NCBI GenBank assembly: GCA_031400185.1
Contig: JANNPN010000417.1
Coordinates: forward strand, 1 to 10,537
Source of the DNA: UTPRO1 sp031400185
GTDB taxonomy: Bacteria; Desulfobacterota; Binatia; UTPRO1
Length of the DNA stretch: 10,537 nucleotides
Direction: 5' to 3'
The notes under the pieces were generated by a model. That model worked only from the letters and a program-made list of their open reading frames with translations, did not search any database and was not told the DNA's origin. How positions within the stretch are numbered: the stretch's first letter is position 1; the number at the start of each line of letters is the position of its first letter. Position numbers and translations under genes: made by a program. Shown one piece after another: positions 1-7,368 of this stretch.

Positions 1-1092
1 CTCGACGAGCGGCAACCGACCCTCGTCGGAGATGGTCGTCAGGGGCGCGAACTCGCTGCGACCCATGAAGTCGAACGTGACCGCGAGGATGTCGAACACC
101 TGCGCAGTCACTCCCACGAGATAGCGCGCCTGACTCTTGTCGACGTCGTCGATGTCGAAATCCACGCCCGCCTGCAGATGCGGTTCGAACCTCCCCGCGA
201 ATACTTCCGAAAAAATGAGCGACACTCCGAGCCGCGTGTGGCCAGTGCCGTGGAAATTGCCGGGATCACCCGTCGGCAAAGCGAGATCCAAAAGACCGGC
301 GACGTGGATAGGTGCCTTCAGCCCGAGATACTTTCCACGCAGCCGGATGTCGCCAATGCCCAAGGCGGACTCTCTGTCGGCAAACGTCTCGTCGAAGGTC
401 GGCGCCGAGTCGCCAACGCCGAACGCATCGACGTATCGTTCATCCAACGTGTGTTCCGCGATCTCCCGGCGCATGAAGGTCCGGATGACCGGAATCTCGA
501 CGTTGATGTCGAGATCGTTCAGCAGTCCGTAGGTGACGCTGAAAGCGGCGAGTTGAGCCTCGAGCGTGAGATCCAACGTCGCCTGCGTCCACGCACCCGA
601 CTCGTTGGGGTAGTTCGGACTCAACCTCGAGCGGCGGAGGCCGAAAAACTCGCGTTTGCCGCCGGCGGATGCGATCTCGTAACGCGACGTCAAGTCGTCG
701 AGGTCGTCACCGTTGAATGTCTTGAATCGAAGATAGGCGTACGACGCGTTGATGTTGAGCCGGCGCCTTCCGATGGTGATGGCCCTCTCGGAGAACAATG
801 GACCATAGGTGAGGGCGACCCGGTTGAACGTGTCCGTCTCGGGATCGAACTCGTAGGCGAAGCTCGCCGACGTTGCGAGCGTCGGAATCTGATTCGCGAT
901 CTGACCACCGATGGCCGATGCCAGCGGGGCGATCGCCGCCGTGAGCCTGGCTTCCTGCCCAGGGATCTTCGCTGCGAGGGCGCGCCGAAGATCCCGCGCG
1001 TTCGCGAGGTGCGTCGTCAGCAACGTCGAGGCGACGAGCGTCGCCGCGACCAAGTGTGGCGGCACCCGGTGCAAGGTGACGCTTCTACGCAA
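1..1092 (-). CDS. Outer-membrane beta-barrel protein, Phenol_MetA_deg-like 'transporter' (3' end outside window)
   Basis: The reading frame is open from 1122 down to base 1 and continues past the left edge, so the C-terminus is missing; about 364 residues are visible. Upstream it is closed by a TAA at 1125-1123. There is no ATG near the start. TTG at 1092 gives an n-region (MRRSVTLHR) and a hydrophobic stretch ending in THLANA, a good Sec signal peptide. GTG at 1065 is the alternative. No clear Shine-Dalgarno is seen for either. After an Ala-rich helical part come alternating strands with many aromatic and glycine residues: SVTYGLLNDLDINVEIPV, a G-I-G-D-I-R-L-R-G-K-Y segment, LDLALPTGDPGNF, and TRLGVSLIFSE. 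This pattern (G-L-x-D-x-L-D, then G-x-G-D, then L-P-T-G-D-P) is typical of the PF13557-type 'MetA-pathway of phenol degradation' barrels, which are annotated as putative outer-membrane transporters. The substrate is unknown and the link to phenol is nominal. It is divergent from the GST gene with about 65 bp between them. Confidence 0.82.
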   Translation of the reverse strand, partial: MRRSVTLHRVPPHLVAATLVASTLLTTHLANARDLRRALAAKIPGQEARLTAAIAPLASAIGGQIANQIPTLATSASFAYEFDPETDTFNRVALTYGPLFSERAITIGRRRLNINASYAYLRFKTFNGDDLDDLTSRYEIASAGGKREFFGLRRSRLSPNYPNESGAWTQATLDLTLEAQLAAFSVTYGLLNDLDINVEIPVIRTFMRREIAEHTLDERYVDAFGVGDSAPTFDETFADRESALGIGDIRLRGKYLGLKAPIHVAGLLDLALPTGDPGNFHGTGHTRLGVSLIFSEVFAGRFEPHLQAGVDFDIDDVDKSQARYLVGVTAQVFDILAVTFDFMGRSEFAPLTTISDEGRLPLVE

Positions 1093-1146
1093 GAGCCGGT
1101 CGCCAAAGCAAGGATCAGGGCTTTACCCCGTACGCCACCGTCGCAT

Positions 1147-1152
1147 AAGAGG
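1147..1152 (+). promoter_or_regulatory. Ribosome binding site of the GST gene
   Basis: AAGAGG lies five bases before the ATG at 1158. It supports that ATG as the start of the glutathione S-transferase. Confidence 0.6.
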
Positions 1153-1157
1153 CTCGC

Positions 1158-1790
1158 ATGCTCGTCGTCCACCACCTGAACGACTCCCGCTCGCAGCGGA
1201 TCCTCTGGCTCTTGGAGGAGCTCGGCGTCCCGTACGAGATCAAAGCCTACGCACGTGACGCGACGACGCGGCTGGCACCGCTGGAATTGCAGGCCGTGCA
1301 CCCGCTCGGGAAGTCGCCCGTCATCACCGACGACGGGCAGACGATTGCCGAGTCGGGCGCGATCGTGGACTACGTCGTGCGCCGCCACGGTAAGGGACAG
1401 GGCCAACCCGATCCGGCGTCGCCGCTCTTCGACGAGTACGTCCACTGGCTGCACTACGCGGAAGGCTCGGCGATGCTGCCGCTCATGCTGCTGCTGTACG
1501 TCACCTGGCTCGCGGGTGGCGACGTGCCGGCGCCTTTCAAGCAACGCATCGACGACGAGCTCGCGAACCACCTCGGCTACCTCGAGCGGTCGCTCGCCGG
1601 CCGCGAGTTCATCGTCGGGAGCGCGTTCACCGGCGCCGACGTGCAGATCACGTTCGTCGCGGAGATGGCGAAGCTTCTCGGGCAGCTCGCCGACCGGCCG
1701 AACCTCGCGGCATACGTCGCGCGGATGCACGCGCGGCCGGCGTATCGGCGGGCGATCGAGCGCGGCGGCCCGTCAATGCTGGACGGCTGA
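1158..1790 (+). CDS. Glutathione S-transferase, GTT1-like
   Basis: Complete 210-residue protein, the usual length for a cytosolic GST. Residues 1-80 form the thioredoxin-fold glutathione-binding domain. They include HHLNDSRSQRILWLLEELG (residues 5-23), with Ser10/Ser12 as candidate catalytic hydroxyls. The cis-proline motif K52-S-P-V and the glutamate-serine pair E65-S66, which holds the gamma-glutamyl group, are also present. Residues about 85-200 form the all-helical domain, with the conserved start FDEYVHWLHYAEGS and a late FTGADVQITF segment (the GST N-capping/hydrophobic staple region). The S-R-S-x-R-x-L-W-L-L-E-E-L-G pattern and the HPLGKSPV motif fit the bacterial GTT1-like group. The probable role is cytoplasmic conjugation or reduction of electrophiles or peroxides with glutathione; the substrate cannot be read from sequence. 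It appears monocistronic: the barrel gene is divergent and the hydrolase is convergent. Confidence 0.95.
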   Translation: MLVVHHLNDSRSQRILWLLEELGVPYEIKAYARDATTRLAPLELQAVHPLGKSPVITDDGQTIAESGAIVDYVVRRHGKGQGQPDPASPLFDEYVHWLHYAEGSAMLPLMLLLYVTWLAGGDVPAPFKQRIDDELANHLGYLERSLAGREFIVGSAFTGADVQITFVAEMAKLLGQLADRPNLAAYVARMHARPAYRRAIERGGPSMLDG

Positions 1791-1970
1791 CGGCGGCGGC
1801 GTTCGCGGTTCTAGGGAAGCAGCACCGACGGCGGCGCTCCCCGAGAAGTTGATGAAGATGCCGCCGCCCTCGCTCTCCCCGGGGGAGCTCCCGGTCGTCG
1901 CGTTCTTGCTGATGGTGCTGTTGCTCACGTTGAGAACACCGGCATTGGCGATGGACGCCGCGAGCAGTCC
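1773..1970 (-). pseudogene. Remnant of a right-handed parallel beta-helix (CSLREA / choice-of-anchor Q type) protein
   Basis: The gap between the convergent GST and hydrolase genes reads in one minus-strand frame as a short piece of a beta-helix repeat protein. It contains IANAGVLNVSNSTISKNATT (about 1952-1893), followed by a SEGGGIFINFSGSAAVGAA segment, and then a Pro-rich tail to a TGA at 1775-1773. The rhythm of a G-x-L-N-V-S-N-S-T-I-S-x-N strand and turn followed by G-G-G-I-x-x-N is the hallmark of polymorphic outer-membrane and CSLREA-type surface proteins. Only about one and a half coils remain. There is no start codon or signal peptide, and the hydrolase stop codon (1975-1977) lies exactly where the rest should begin. 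Its tail overlaps the GST 3' end. Seen: the repeat-like peptide. Inferred: it is the decayed 3' end of a lost surface-protein gene. The piece is short, so a chance open frame cannot be excluded. Confidence 0.5.
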
Positions 1971-1974
1971 GCGT

Positions 1975-3096
1975 CTATCGGCGCGGGGGAACTGCCTGAC
2001 TTCGCCGCTGCGAACGCGGGGTCGGGCCCGCGAGGCGCCGGCCGAAGAACGCGGCCGCGACGTCGATCACCTGCACGTGCACAGCGGCGCGGTCGACGGC
2101 CGCACTCCGGTCGACGCACACCTGCGACGCGACGATCCGTCCCGGCAACGTGCACGACGGCATGAAGACGAAGTGCCCCGCTTCCGGGATCGCGACGAGG
2201 CGCGCGCGCGGGATCAGCCGCTGGTAGCGACGCGCGTTCAGGTCGAACGGCACGACCTCGTCGTCGGGGGAGCCGACGATCGTGACCGGCACCGTCATCG
2301 AGCGCAGGCTCGCGGGTACCGCCGCGGGACCGAGGACCGGCGCCAGCGCGAGGACTGCGCGGATGCGGCGGTCGCGGCGCGACTTGCCGGCCTCCGCGAG
2401 GTCGGTGATCCGATCGAGTTGCAGGTCGACGAAGAGCGCGCAGTCGGGTCCGGGTTGGCGCGCCGAGCAGTATTTCAGATACGCGCTCGGCTTCAGGCGC
2501 AGGCCCGCGAGCGCCAGCACCGTGTACGCGCCGGACGAGTGCCCGGCGGCGCCGACGCGCGCACGGTCGATGCGGGCGCCGAACGTGTCGTCGACGAACA
2601 TGCGGTCGAGCACGACGCTCACGTCGCGCGTCCGCCGCCACGCGGCGAAGCGGCCCTCGACGCTGGTGTCGCCGAAGCGGTCGCCGGGATGGTCCATCGC
2701 GACCGCGACGTAGCCGCGCGACGCGAGCGCCTCCGCGAGCCACGCGAGGTTGGTCCCGTCGCCGCCGCTGCCGTGCGAGAGCATGACGAGTGGGAAGCGG
2801 CGCGGGGTCGGCCGGAGGGGCACGTTCCACGCGCCCTGCCCCATGAAGATGCCGTCCCACTCGATCGCGTGCTCCTGCGCGCCGGGCGCGGCCGGATACC
2901 AGATCGTGGTCGCGAGCTCGCGGTCACGATCGTCGTCCTCGAACACGCGGGTGGTGACGCCGACCGGAGCGCGGGCACGCGCTGCCGCCGCGACGCCCAC
3001 CGCGACCGGCTGCGACGGCGAAGGCGCGGCATGACGGCACGCGCCGAGCACGACCATCGCGACCAGCGCTCCGACGACCTTCCGCCCGCTTCGCAC
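1975..3096 (-). CDS. Lipoprotein alpha/beta-hydrolase (PAF-acetylhydrolase / dienelactone hydrolase-like)
   Basis: GTG at 3096 is chosen because it gives a textbook lipoprotein signal: basic MRSGRK, a hydrophobic core, and the lipobox V-L-G-A-C with Cys20 as the lipidated residue. The frame is open much further upstream, but that part overlaps the opposite-strand Cys-rich gene and has no signal or domain. The mature protein of 373 residues has an alpha/beta-hydrolase fold. It shows an early ATTIWYPA strand, the oxyanion-hole HGSGG (108-112), the nucleophile elbow G185-H-S187-S-G189, a late-strand acid in SPDDEVVP (Asp278 or Asp279), and the catalytic His308 in PEAGHFVF. The N-terminal layout (short strand with W-Y-P, then P-L-V-M-L-S-H-G) matches the PF03403 and dienelactone-hydrolase group. 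Four cysteines after the nucleophile (210, 219, 315, 327) could form disulfides, fitting a periplasmic or surface location. It likely hydrolyses an ester or lactone; the substrate is unknown. The C-terminus ends in basic low-complexity sequence at the degraded beta-helix remnant. Confidence 0.88.
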   Translation of the reverse strand: MRSGRKVVGALVAMVVLGACRHAAPSPSQPVAVGVAAAARARAPVGVTTRVFEDDDRDRELATTIWYPAAPGAQEHAIEWDGIFMGQGAWNVPLRPTPRRFPLVMLSHGSGGDGTNLAWLAEALASRGYVAVAMDHPGDRFGDTSVEGRFAAWRRTRDVSVVLDRMFVDDTFGARIDRARVGAAGHSSGAYTVLALAGLRLKPSAYLKYCSARQPGPDCALFVDLQLDRITDLAEAGKSRRDRRIRAVLALAPVLGPAAVPASLRSMTVPVTIVGSPDDEVVPFDLNARRYQRLIPRARLVAIPEAGHFVFMPSCTLPGRIVASQVCVDRSAAVDRAAVHVQVIDVAAAFFGRRLAGPTPRSQRRSQAVPPRR

Positions 3097-3288
3097 TGCT
3101 CGTGCAGCTACGCGGTCCGCGGCGCGGGCGCAAACCCCGCCCCAAGTGGCGAAGATTTTTTGACTCGATCGCGCGACGAGGCGTAGCGTCGACTCACGCG
3201 GTGTCCTGCGTGCCGAACGTCGCTCGCGCGACGGAGCCGGACGACGCGTGCCGTCACACCCCACCGTCGCGCTTCGAGGAGGAAGCCC
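3097..3288. promoter_or_regulatory. Divergent intergenic region between the hydrolase and the Cys-rich protein gene
   Basis: These 192 bp must hold the promoters for both divergent genes. An AT-rich island ending in a T run at 3156-3161 leads into TTGACT (3160-3165), a fair -35 hexamer in the plus direction. The best -10 match about 18 bp downstream, TAGCGT at 3184-3189, is poor. I see no strong operator; the short GC palindromes here are what such composition gives by chance. Confidence 0.3.
3276..3285 (+). promoter_or_regulatory. Strong ribosome binding site of the Cys-rich protein gene
   Basis: GAGGAGGAAG ends three bases before the ATG at 3289. It is the strongest Shine-Dalgarno in the window and fixes the start of the secreted Cys-rich protein. 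Confidence 0.75.
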
Positions 3289-5506
3289 ATGCCGTCGTGC
3301 GTCTTGCGTCACCGTATCGTCTCGTCGTCGATCGTCCTCGCCCTGGCCGTGGCCGCGCCGAGCGCGGCGACGCCGATCGAGTGTCAAAATGCCGTCACCC
3401 GCGCCGGCACCGCCTTCGTGAAAGCGAACGCCAACGCGCTCGCCAAATGCGGGAAAGCCGTCGTCCGCGGAAGGATCGCCGGGCCGTGCCCGGACGGCAA
3501 AGCGTCGACGGCGATCGCGAAGGGGGCCGCGAAGCTCCGCGCCGCGATCGCCGCCAAATGCGGCGGCGACGACCAGATATGCGCCGAGAACTACGCCGGG
3601 GAGGACACCCCGAAGGCGCTCGGCTGGCCCCTCACCTGTCCGAACCTCGTTCACGGCGATTGCACGAACACCATCACCCATTGCGGCGATATCGCGACGT
3701 GCCTCGCGTGCATCGGGAGCGCGGCCGTCGAGCAATCGATGGATCTCGTCGTGGACGCGCTCGCCCTGCCGAGCACCGGCCAGCTGGCGCTGTGTCAGGC
3801 GACGATCGGTAGAGCGACCGGCGCGTTTCTCTCTGCGCGCACCAAAGCGCTCCAAACGTGCTGGGAAGCGCGCCGCAAAGGCCGTCACGCTGACGACTGC
3901 GTGCCGCCCGCGGTCGGAGACGGCAAGTATCTGGATGCGATCGCCAGGGCCGCGAGCAAGCAACGCGTGGCCATCTGCAAGGCCTGCGGCGGCGCCGACC
4001 AAGCGTGCGGCACGCCCGACGACCTCACGCCCTCTACGATCGGCTTCCCGAACGACTGCCCCGCCGTCAGCGTGCCCGACGGTGTCGCCTGGTCCGATCG
4101 GCGATCTCGACGACCTGATCGCCTGTGCCGACTGCGTCGGCGCATTCGACACGAGCTGCGTCGATCGCCTCCAGGTGCCGGGACTGCAAGCGTATCCGTC
4201 CGAGTGCGCCGTGTGTGTCGCGCCGCTTCCGTCGGGGCCGTGCCCGACGACCCTCGTCTTCGAGGCTGACGGGCCGGCGACCGACCTCGACAGCGGATGG
4301 ACGGGGCTTTCACACGACGCGGCGGTACCGACCAATAGTCGGCTGACGCTCGCCGTCAGCGGCTGCGCCGGCGCGTCACACCCGACGTGCGGGACGTGCG
4401 CCGTGAACGGGCCGCTGGACAACGCCGGCGGCGCCACCTTCGACAACCACCGGTGCGCCGACGCGTCCTGGATCTCCTGCACGAGCGACGGCGACTGCGG
4501 CGGCGCCGGGCCGTGCGTGTTCTTCTTCGGTCCACCGCTGGCACTCCAGGCGGGCGGCTTTCCGACCTGCGTCGTGAATCGCATCACCGGCCCGGTGACC
4601 GGCACGGTGAACGCCGAGGACGGCTCGTCCGCGACGCAGGTCGCGCTGACGTCGGCCGTCTACACGGGGCCGACGATCACCAATCCGTGTCCGGTCTGCC
4701 GCGACGGTAGGTGCGAGGACGGCACGCGCATCCATCAGCCGTGCACGGTGCAGGGGTCGAATCACGGCGACGTGAGCCTGGACTGTCCGCCCTTCCCCGG
4801 CACCCAGATCGGCGTGCTCGAGATCGACCTCGACCTTGCGACCGGCACCCAGAGCCGGACCATCGAGAGCGACAGCCCGCGCTGCCGCGCCACCGGGCAC
4901 GGGACGCGATTCTGCCGGTGCGATACCTGCAACAACGCGAACGCCGAGACATGCTCCGCGAACTCCGACTGTCCGCCGAGCGGCGGCAATCCCGGCGTGT
5001 GCGGCGGGCGGCGCTGTACCGGGGGGCCGAATTTCGGCGCGCCCTGCACGCTGAGCTCGCAATGCCCGACGGGCGGCTGCGGCCGGCTCGGAGCCGAGAC
5101 GCAGCCGCACAGCTGTGGCGACATCGAGGAGACGCCGATCGACGGATCGGTGTGTCAGGACGTCGGCGGCAACGAGGGCGTATGCCCCGAAGGACCGGAC
5201 ACGCAGGGGTGCTCGATCGAGACGTTCCGGAGCTGCACCAGCGACGCCGACTGCGCCTGCAGCACCTGTCTCCAGGGACAGACCTGCATCTCCGTCCCGC
5301 GCCCCTGTTTCATCGACGAGGGCACCATGGGTGATGCCGTGCACGTCGTCGGGGCGCCGGACGTGCCGTGCGGCGGGACCGCGTTCCCGACCGTGGGCTC
5401 GCTCTTCTGCATCGCTCCCGTCGCGTCGTCCTCGGTGAACACCGCAGCCGGCCTCCCCGGCCTCGGACGGATCCGCATCCCGGGACGCGTGACCGTGTCC
5501 CCGTAG
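3289..5506 (+). CDS. Secreted Cys-rich repeat protein, interrupted by a frame break near 4090
   Basis: I do not recognise a named function. The protein starts with a Sec signal peptide (MPSCVLRHRIVSSSIVLALAVAAPSAA). It then has two copies of a Cys-rich helical repeat (residues about 32-155 and from 169) and a long C-terminal region rich in Cys-Gly. That region carries C-x-S-D-x-D-C motifs such as CTSDGDC, CSANSDC and CTSDADC, and strand-like segments. Such secreted proteins are, as I recall, common as 'hypothetical' in deltaproteobacterial genomes; an extracellular, disulfide-rich structural or binding role is likely but unproven. The frame from 3289 carries clear repeat sequence to codon 267 (4087-4089). 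From about 4092 the family-like sequence continues in the next frame to a TAG at 5504-5506, while the original frame turns into Arg-rich nonsense and stops at 4269. Restoring two bases at 4090-4092 would give one 739-residue protein. As given, the translated product would be only 326 residues with a wrong tail. CxxC pairs are present but there is no CxxCH, so it is not a c-type cytochrome. Confidence 0.8.
3382..4146 (+). repeat. Tandem internal duplication of a Cys-rich domain
   Basis: Within the secreted protein, copy 1 (from Cys32) and copy 2 (from Cys169) align with matching cysteine spacing. The first three Cys of each are 22 and then 13 residues apart (32/54/67 and 169/191/204). Both carry CGG-x-DQ-x-C (91-98 and 233-240), then L-G-x-P or I-G-F-P followed by CP, then C-x-x-C (CLAC and CADC). 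DNA identity is low, so the duplication is old and only visible at the protein level. Confidence 0.8.
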
Positions 5507-5526
5507 CGCGGAGTGTCTGCGGAGCT

Positions 5527-5573
5527 CCGCGGCGCGACCCGGGATATGGGTCAGGGTCCGGGTCGCGCCGCGG
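5527..5573. terminator. Perfect 16-bp inverted repeat between convergent genes, probable bidirectional terminator
   Basis: CCGCGGCGCGACCCGG (5527-5542) and its exact reverse complement (5558-5573) are separated by a 15-base loop. The hairpin starts 20 bp after the Cys-rich gene's stop. Its right arm encodes the last residues (AARPGP) of the convergent GT-C/TPR gene, whose stop lies in the loop (5551-5553). No T run follows on either side, so it may need Rho or simply protect the 3' ends. Confidence 0.6.
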
Positions 5574-7362
5574 GTGGCGGCGCGCCGGCCACGATCGCGA
5601 GGTTCCGCGCGGCGCCGGTCGAGCCCGGGTCGAGCCGGAGCGCCTCGCGATACTCGCGCTCGGCGAGCGCGCGCTCGCCGAGGCGGACGTAGGCGCTTCC
5701 GAGGTTGTTGTGCGCGTCGGCATGCTCGGGGTCGAGCCGGACGGCGGCGAGGTACGCATCGCGAGCCCGCGCGACGTCGTCGCGGCGGAAGTAGAGGTTC
5801 CCGAGGTTGCTGTGCGTCGTCGCGGAGCCCGGGTCGATCGCGAGCGCGGCCTCGAGCTCGCGCTCGGCCTCGTCGACGCGCCCGAGGGCCTGCAGCGCGA
5901 GCGCGCGACCGTTCCGCGCCGCGACGTGCGCCGGGTGCAGCACGAGGGCGCGATCGTAGGCGGCGAGCGCCTCGGCGAGACGGCCGGCGTCGCGGTCGAG
6001 GTTGCCGAGGTTGTTCAGCGCATCGGCGGTGTCGCGCGCGTTCGGCCATCGGCGCACGACCTCCTCGTAGGCGGCACGCGCGCGCGCGACCTCGCCGGCC
6101 TCGTGATACGCCTGGGCCAGATTCACGCGCACCCGGAGGCTCTCGGGTGCGAGCGGCAGCATGCTCTCGTAGAGCGTGCGGCCGTCGCGCCAGTCGAGGT
6201 TTCGCCGCATCGTGAGCGCCCCCAAGGTCGCGATGACGAGCGCCAGCACGACGAGGGTCGGACGCCGGAGCGACGCGGGCGGCAACGCAACCGCGCTCCA
6301 CCCTCCCGCGAGCGCCAGCCCCATGAGCGGCACGTAGAGCCAGTGCTCGGCCATGAACGTCGCGAGGGGCACGACGTTTGCGACCGGCAGGAGCGCCACG
6401 AGGAACCAGGCGACCCCGAGCGTCACCGGCCAGGCGCGCGCCCGGGCGCGCCACGCAACCACCACGAGCGCGCCGAGGACGCCGAGCGCCGCGAGCGCCG
6501 TCGGGTCGAGCGGCGACGCCACCGGCGCTACGGCGCGCTCCATGTGAAGCCCGTGCGGCGCGGCGACGAGCCCGAGGTAGCGGACGACCACCTCCGCCAT
6601 CGTCAGCATGCGCAGGCCGAACGGCACCGCCGCGGTCGCGGCCGGGGTCGGGCTGGTGCCGACGGCCGCCGCCCGGGCTGCCAGGTACACGCCGATGACG
6701 GCCGCGTACGGGAGGAGCGCCGACACGGGCCGGCGGGCGCGTCCGGGCGCCGCGCGATCGACGACGAGGAGGAGGAACGGCAGCACGAGCGACGCCTCGC
6801 GCGCGAGCAGCGCCAGGAAGAACGCGCCGAGCGACAACACGAGGCCGCGACGGTCGCCGCGGAGGTACCCGAGCATCGCGAGCAGCACGAAGAGCGCCGC
6901 CAGCGGATCGGAGCGGCCCGCCACGTACGTCACGGCTTCGACGTGCAGCGGATGGACCCCGAAGAGCAGCGCGGCCGCGAGCGCCGCCGGCGCCGAGCCG
7001 AGCACCCGCACGCCGACCGCGGCGAGCGCGACCGCCGTCGCGGCGTGGAGGAGCACGTTCGTGAGATGGAACCCCGCCGGTGCGAGCCCCCAGAGCCCGT
7101 AGTCGACGGCGTAGGTCAGCGACTGGAGCGGTCGGTAGTACCCGCTCGCGATCGCACCCGGAAAGAGGTCGGAGGTGAAGAGCGCGGGGAGCGCATCCCA
7201 GCGCTTGATCGCGGGATTCCCGACCACCAGGAAGAGGTCATCCCACAGGAACGCGTTCGGGAGCGCGTTCGCATAGACGACGAGGACGACGCCCACCACC
7301 AGCGCCGCGTGCATGGATCGTTGCCGGGAGCCGTCGCCGCGTCTGGCGTCAGCTCCCGGCAT
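5551..7362 (-). CDS. TMTC-like GT-C membrane protein with C-terminal TPR repeats
   Basis: Complete, 603 residues. Residues about 17-385 are polytopic membrane sequence of GT-C glycosyltransferase type. A first helix is followed by the loop acidic pair W40-D41-D42, the position of the catalytic Asp motif in GT-C enzymes. Later come GYYRPLQSLTYAVDY (74-88), HPLHVEAV (137-144), GRSDPLAALF (149-158), AEHWLYVPLMGL (338-349), and the segment RNLDWRDGRTLYESML (387-402) before the repeats. From about 408 to 575 there are five TPR units, with D-P-G or H-P-A at their ends and N-N-L-G at their starts. This matches the bacterial relatives of eukaryotic TMTC O-mannosyltransferases. The likely role is transfer of a lipid-linked sugar to a protein or glycan on the outer face of the inner membrane; donor and acceptor are unknown. 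The ATG at 7362 is six bases after the cysC stop, with GAGGT overlapping that stop, which suggests translational coupling. ATG at 7314, just before the first helix, is a second candidate start. Confidence 0.9.
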   Translation of the reverse strand: MPGADARRGDGSRQRSMHAALVVGVVLVVYANALPNAFLWDDLFLVVGNPAIKRWDALPALFTSDLFPGAIASGYYRPLQSLTYAVDYGLWGLAPAGFHLTNVLLHAATAVALAAVGVRVLGSAPAALAAALLFGVHPLHVEAVTYVAGRSDPLAALFVLLAMLGYLRGDRRGLVLSLGAFFLALLAREASLVLPFLLLVVDRAAPGRARRPVSALLPYAAVIGVYLAARAAAVGTSPTPAATAAVPFGLRMLTMAEVVVRYLGLVAAPHGLHMERAVAPVASPLDPTALAALGVLGALVVVAWRARARAWPVTLGVAWFLVALLPVANVVPLATFMAEHWLYVPLMGLALAGGWSAVALPPASLRRPTLVVLALVIATLGALTMRRNLDWRDGRTLYESMLPLAPESLRVRVNLAQAYHEAGEVARARAAYEEVVRRWPNARDTADALNNLGNLDRDAGRLAEALAAYDRALVLHPAHVAARNGRALALQALGRVDEAERELEAALAIDPGSATTHSNLGNLYFRRDDVARARDAYLAAVRLDPEHADAHNNLGSAYVRLGERALAEREYREALRLDPGSTGAARNLAIVAGAPPPAARPGP

Positions 7363-7368
7363 CCGACC

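Noticed and set aside
178..1179. Long plus-strand open frame
   Set aside because: It is the shadow of the barrel gene. Its translation is Arg/Glu-rich with no domain, while the minus frame gives a signal peptide and barrel strands.
3134..3161. Small hairpin followed by a T run as a terminator
   Set aside because: Only a four-base stem, and no plus-strand gene ends upstream; the T run more likely belongs to a promoter region.
1255..3186. Long plus-strand open frame covering the GST and hydrolase loci
   Set aside because: Arg/Ser-rich translation with no domain; it overlaps the GST in another frame and runs antisense to the hydrolase.
4087..4096. Programmed ribosomal frameshifting at the break in the Cys-rich gene
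   Set aside because: The local codons GCC TGG TCC show no slippery run or in-frame stop. Slipping here would also not restore the Cys expected from repeat 1. A two-base indel explains it better.
3705..4130. CxxC pairs as c-type haem sites in the Cys-rich protein
   Set aside because: None is followed by His (CLACI, CKACG, CADCV), so no CxxCH haem motif exists.
3097..4605. N-terminal extension of the hydrolase frame
   Set aside because: The frame is open by GC bias and runs antisense to the Cys-rich gene. The GTG at 3096 gives a complete lipoprotein signal.
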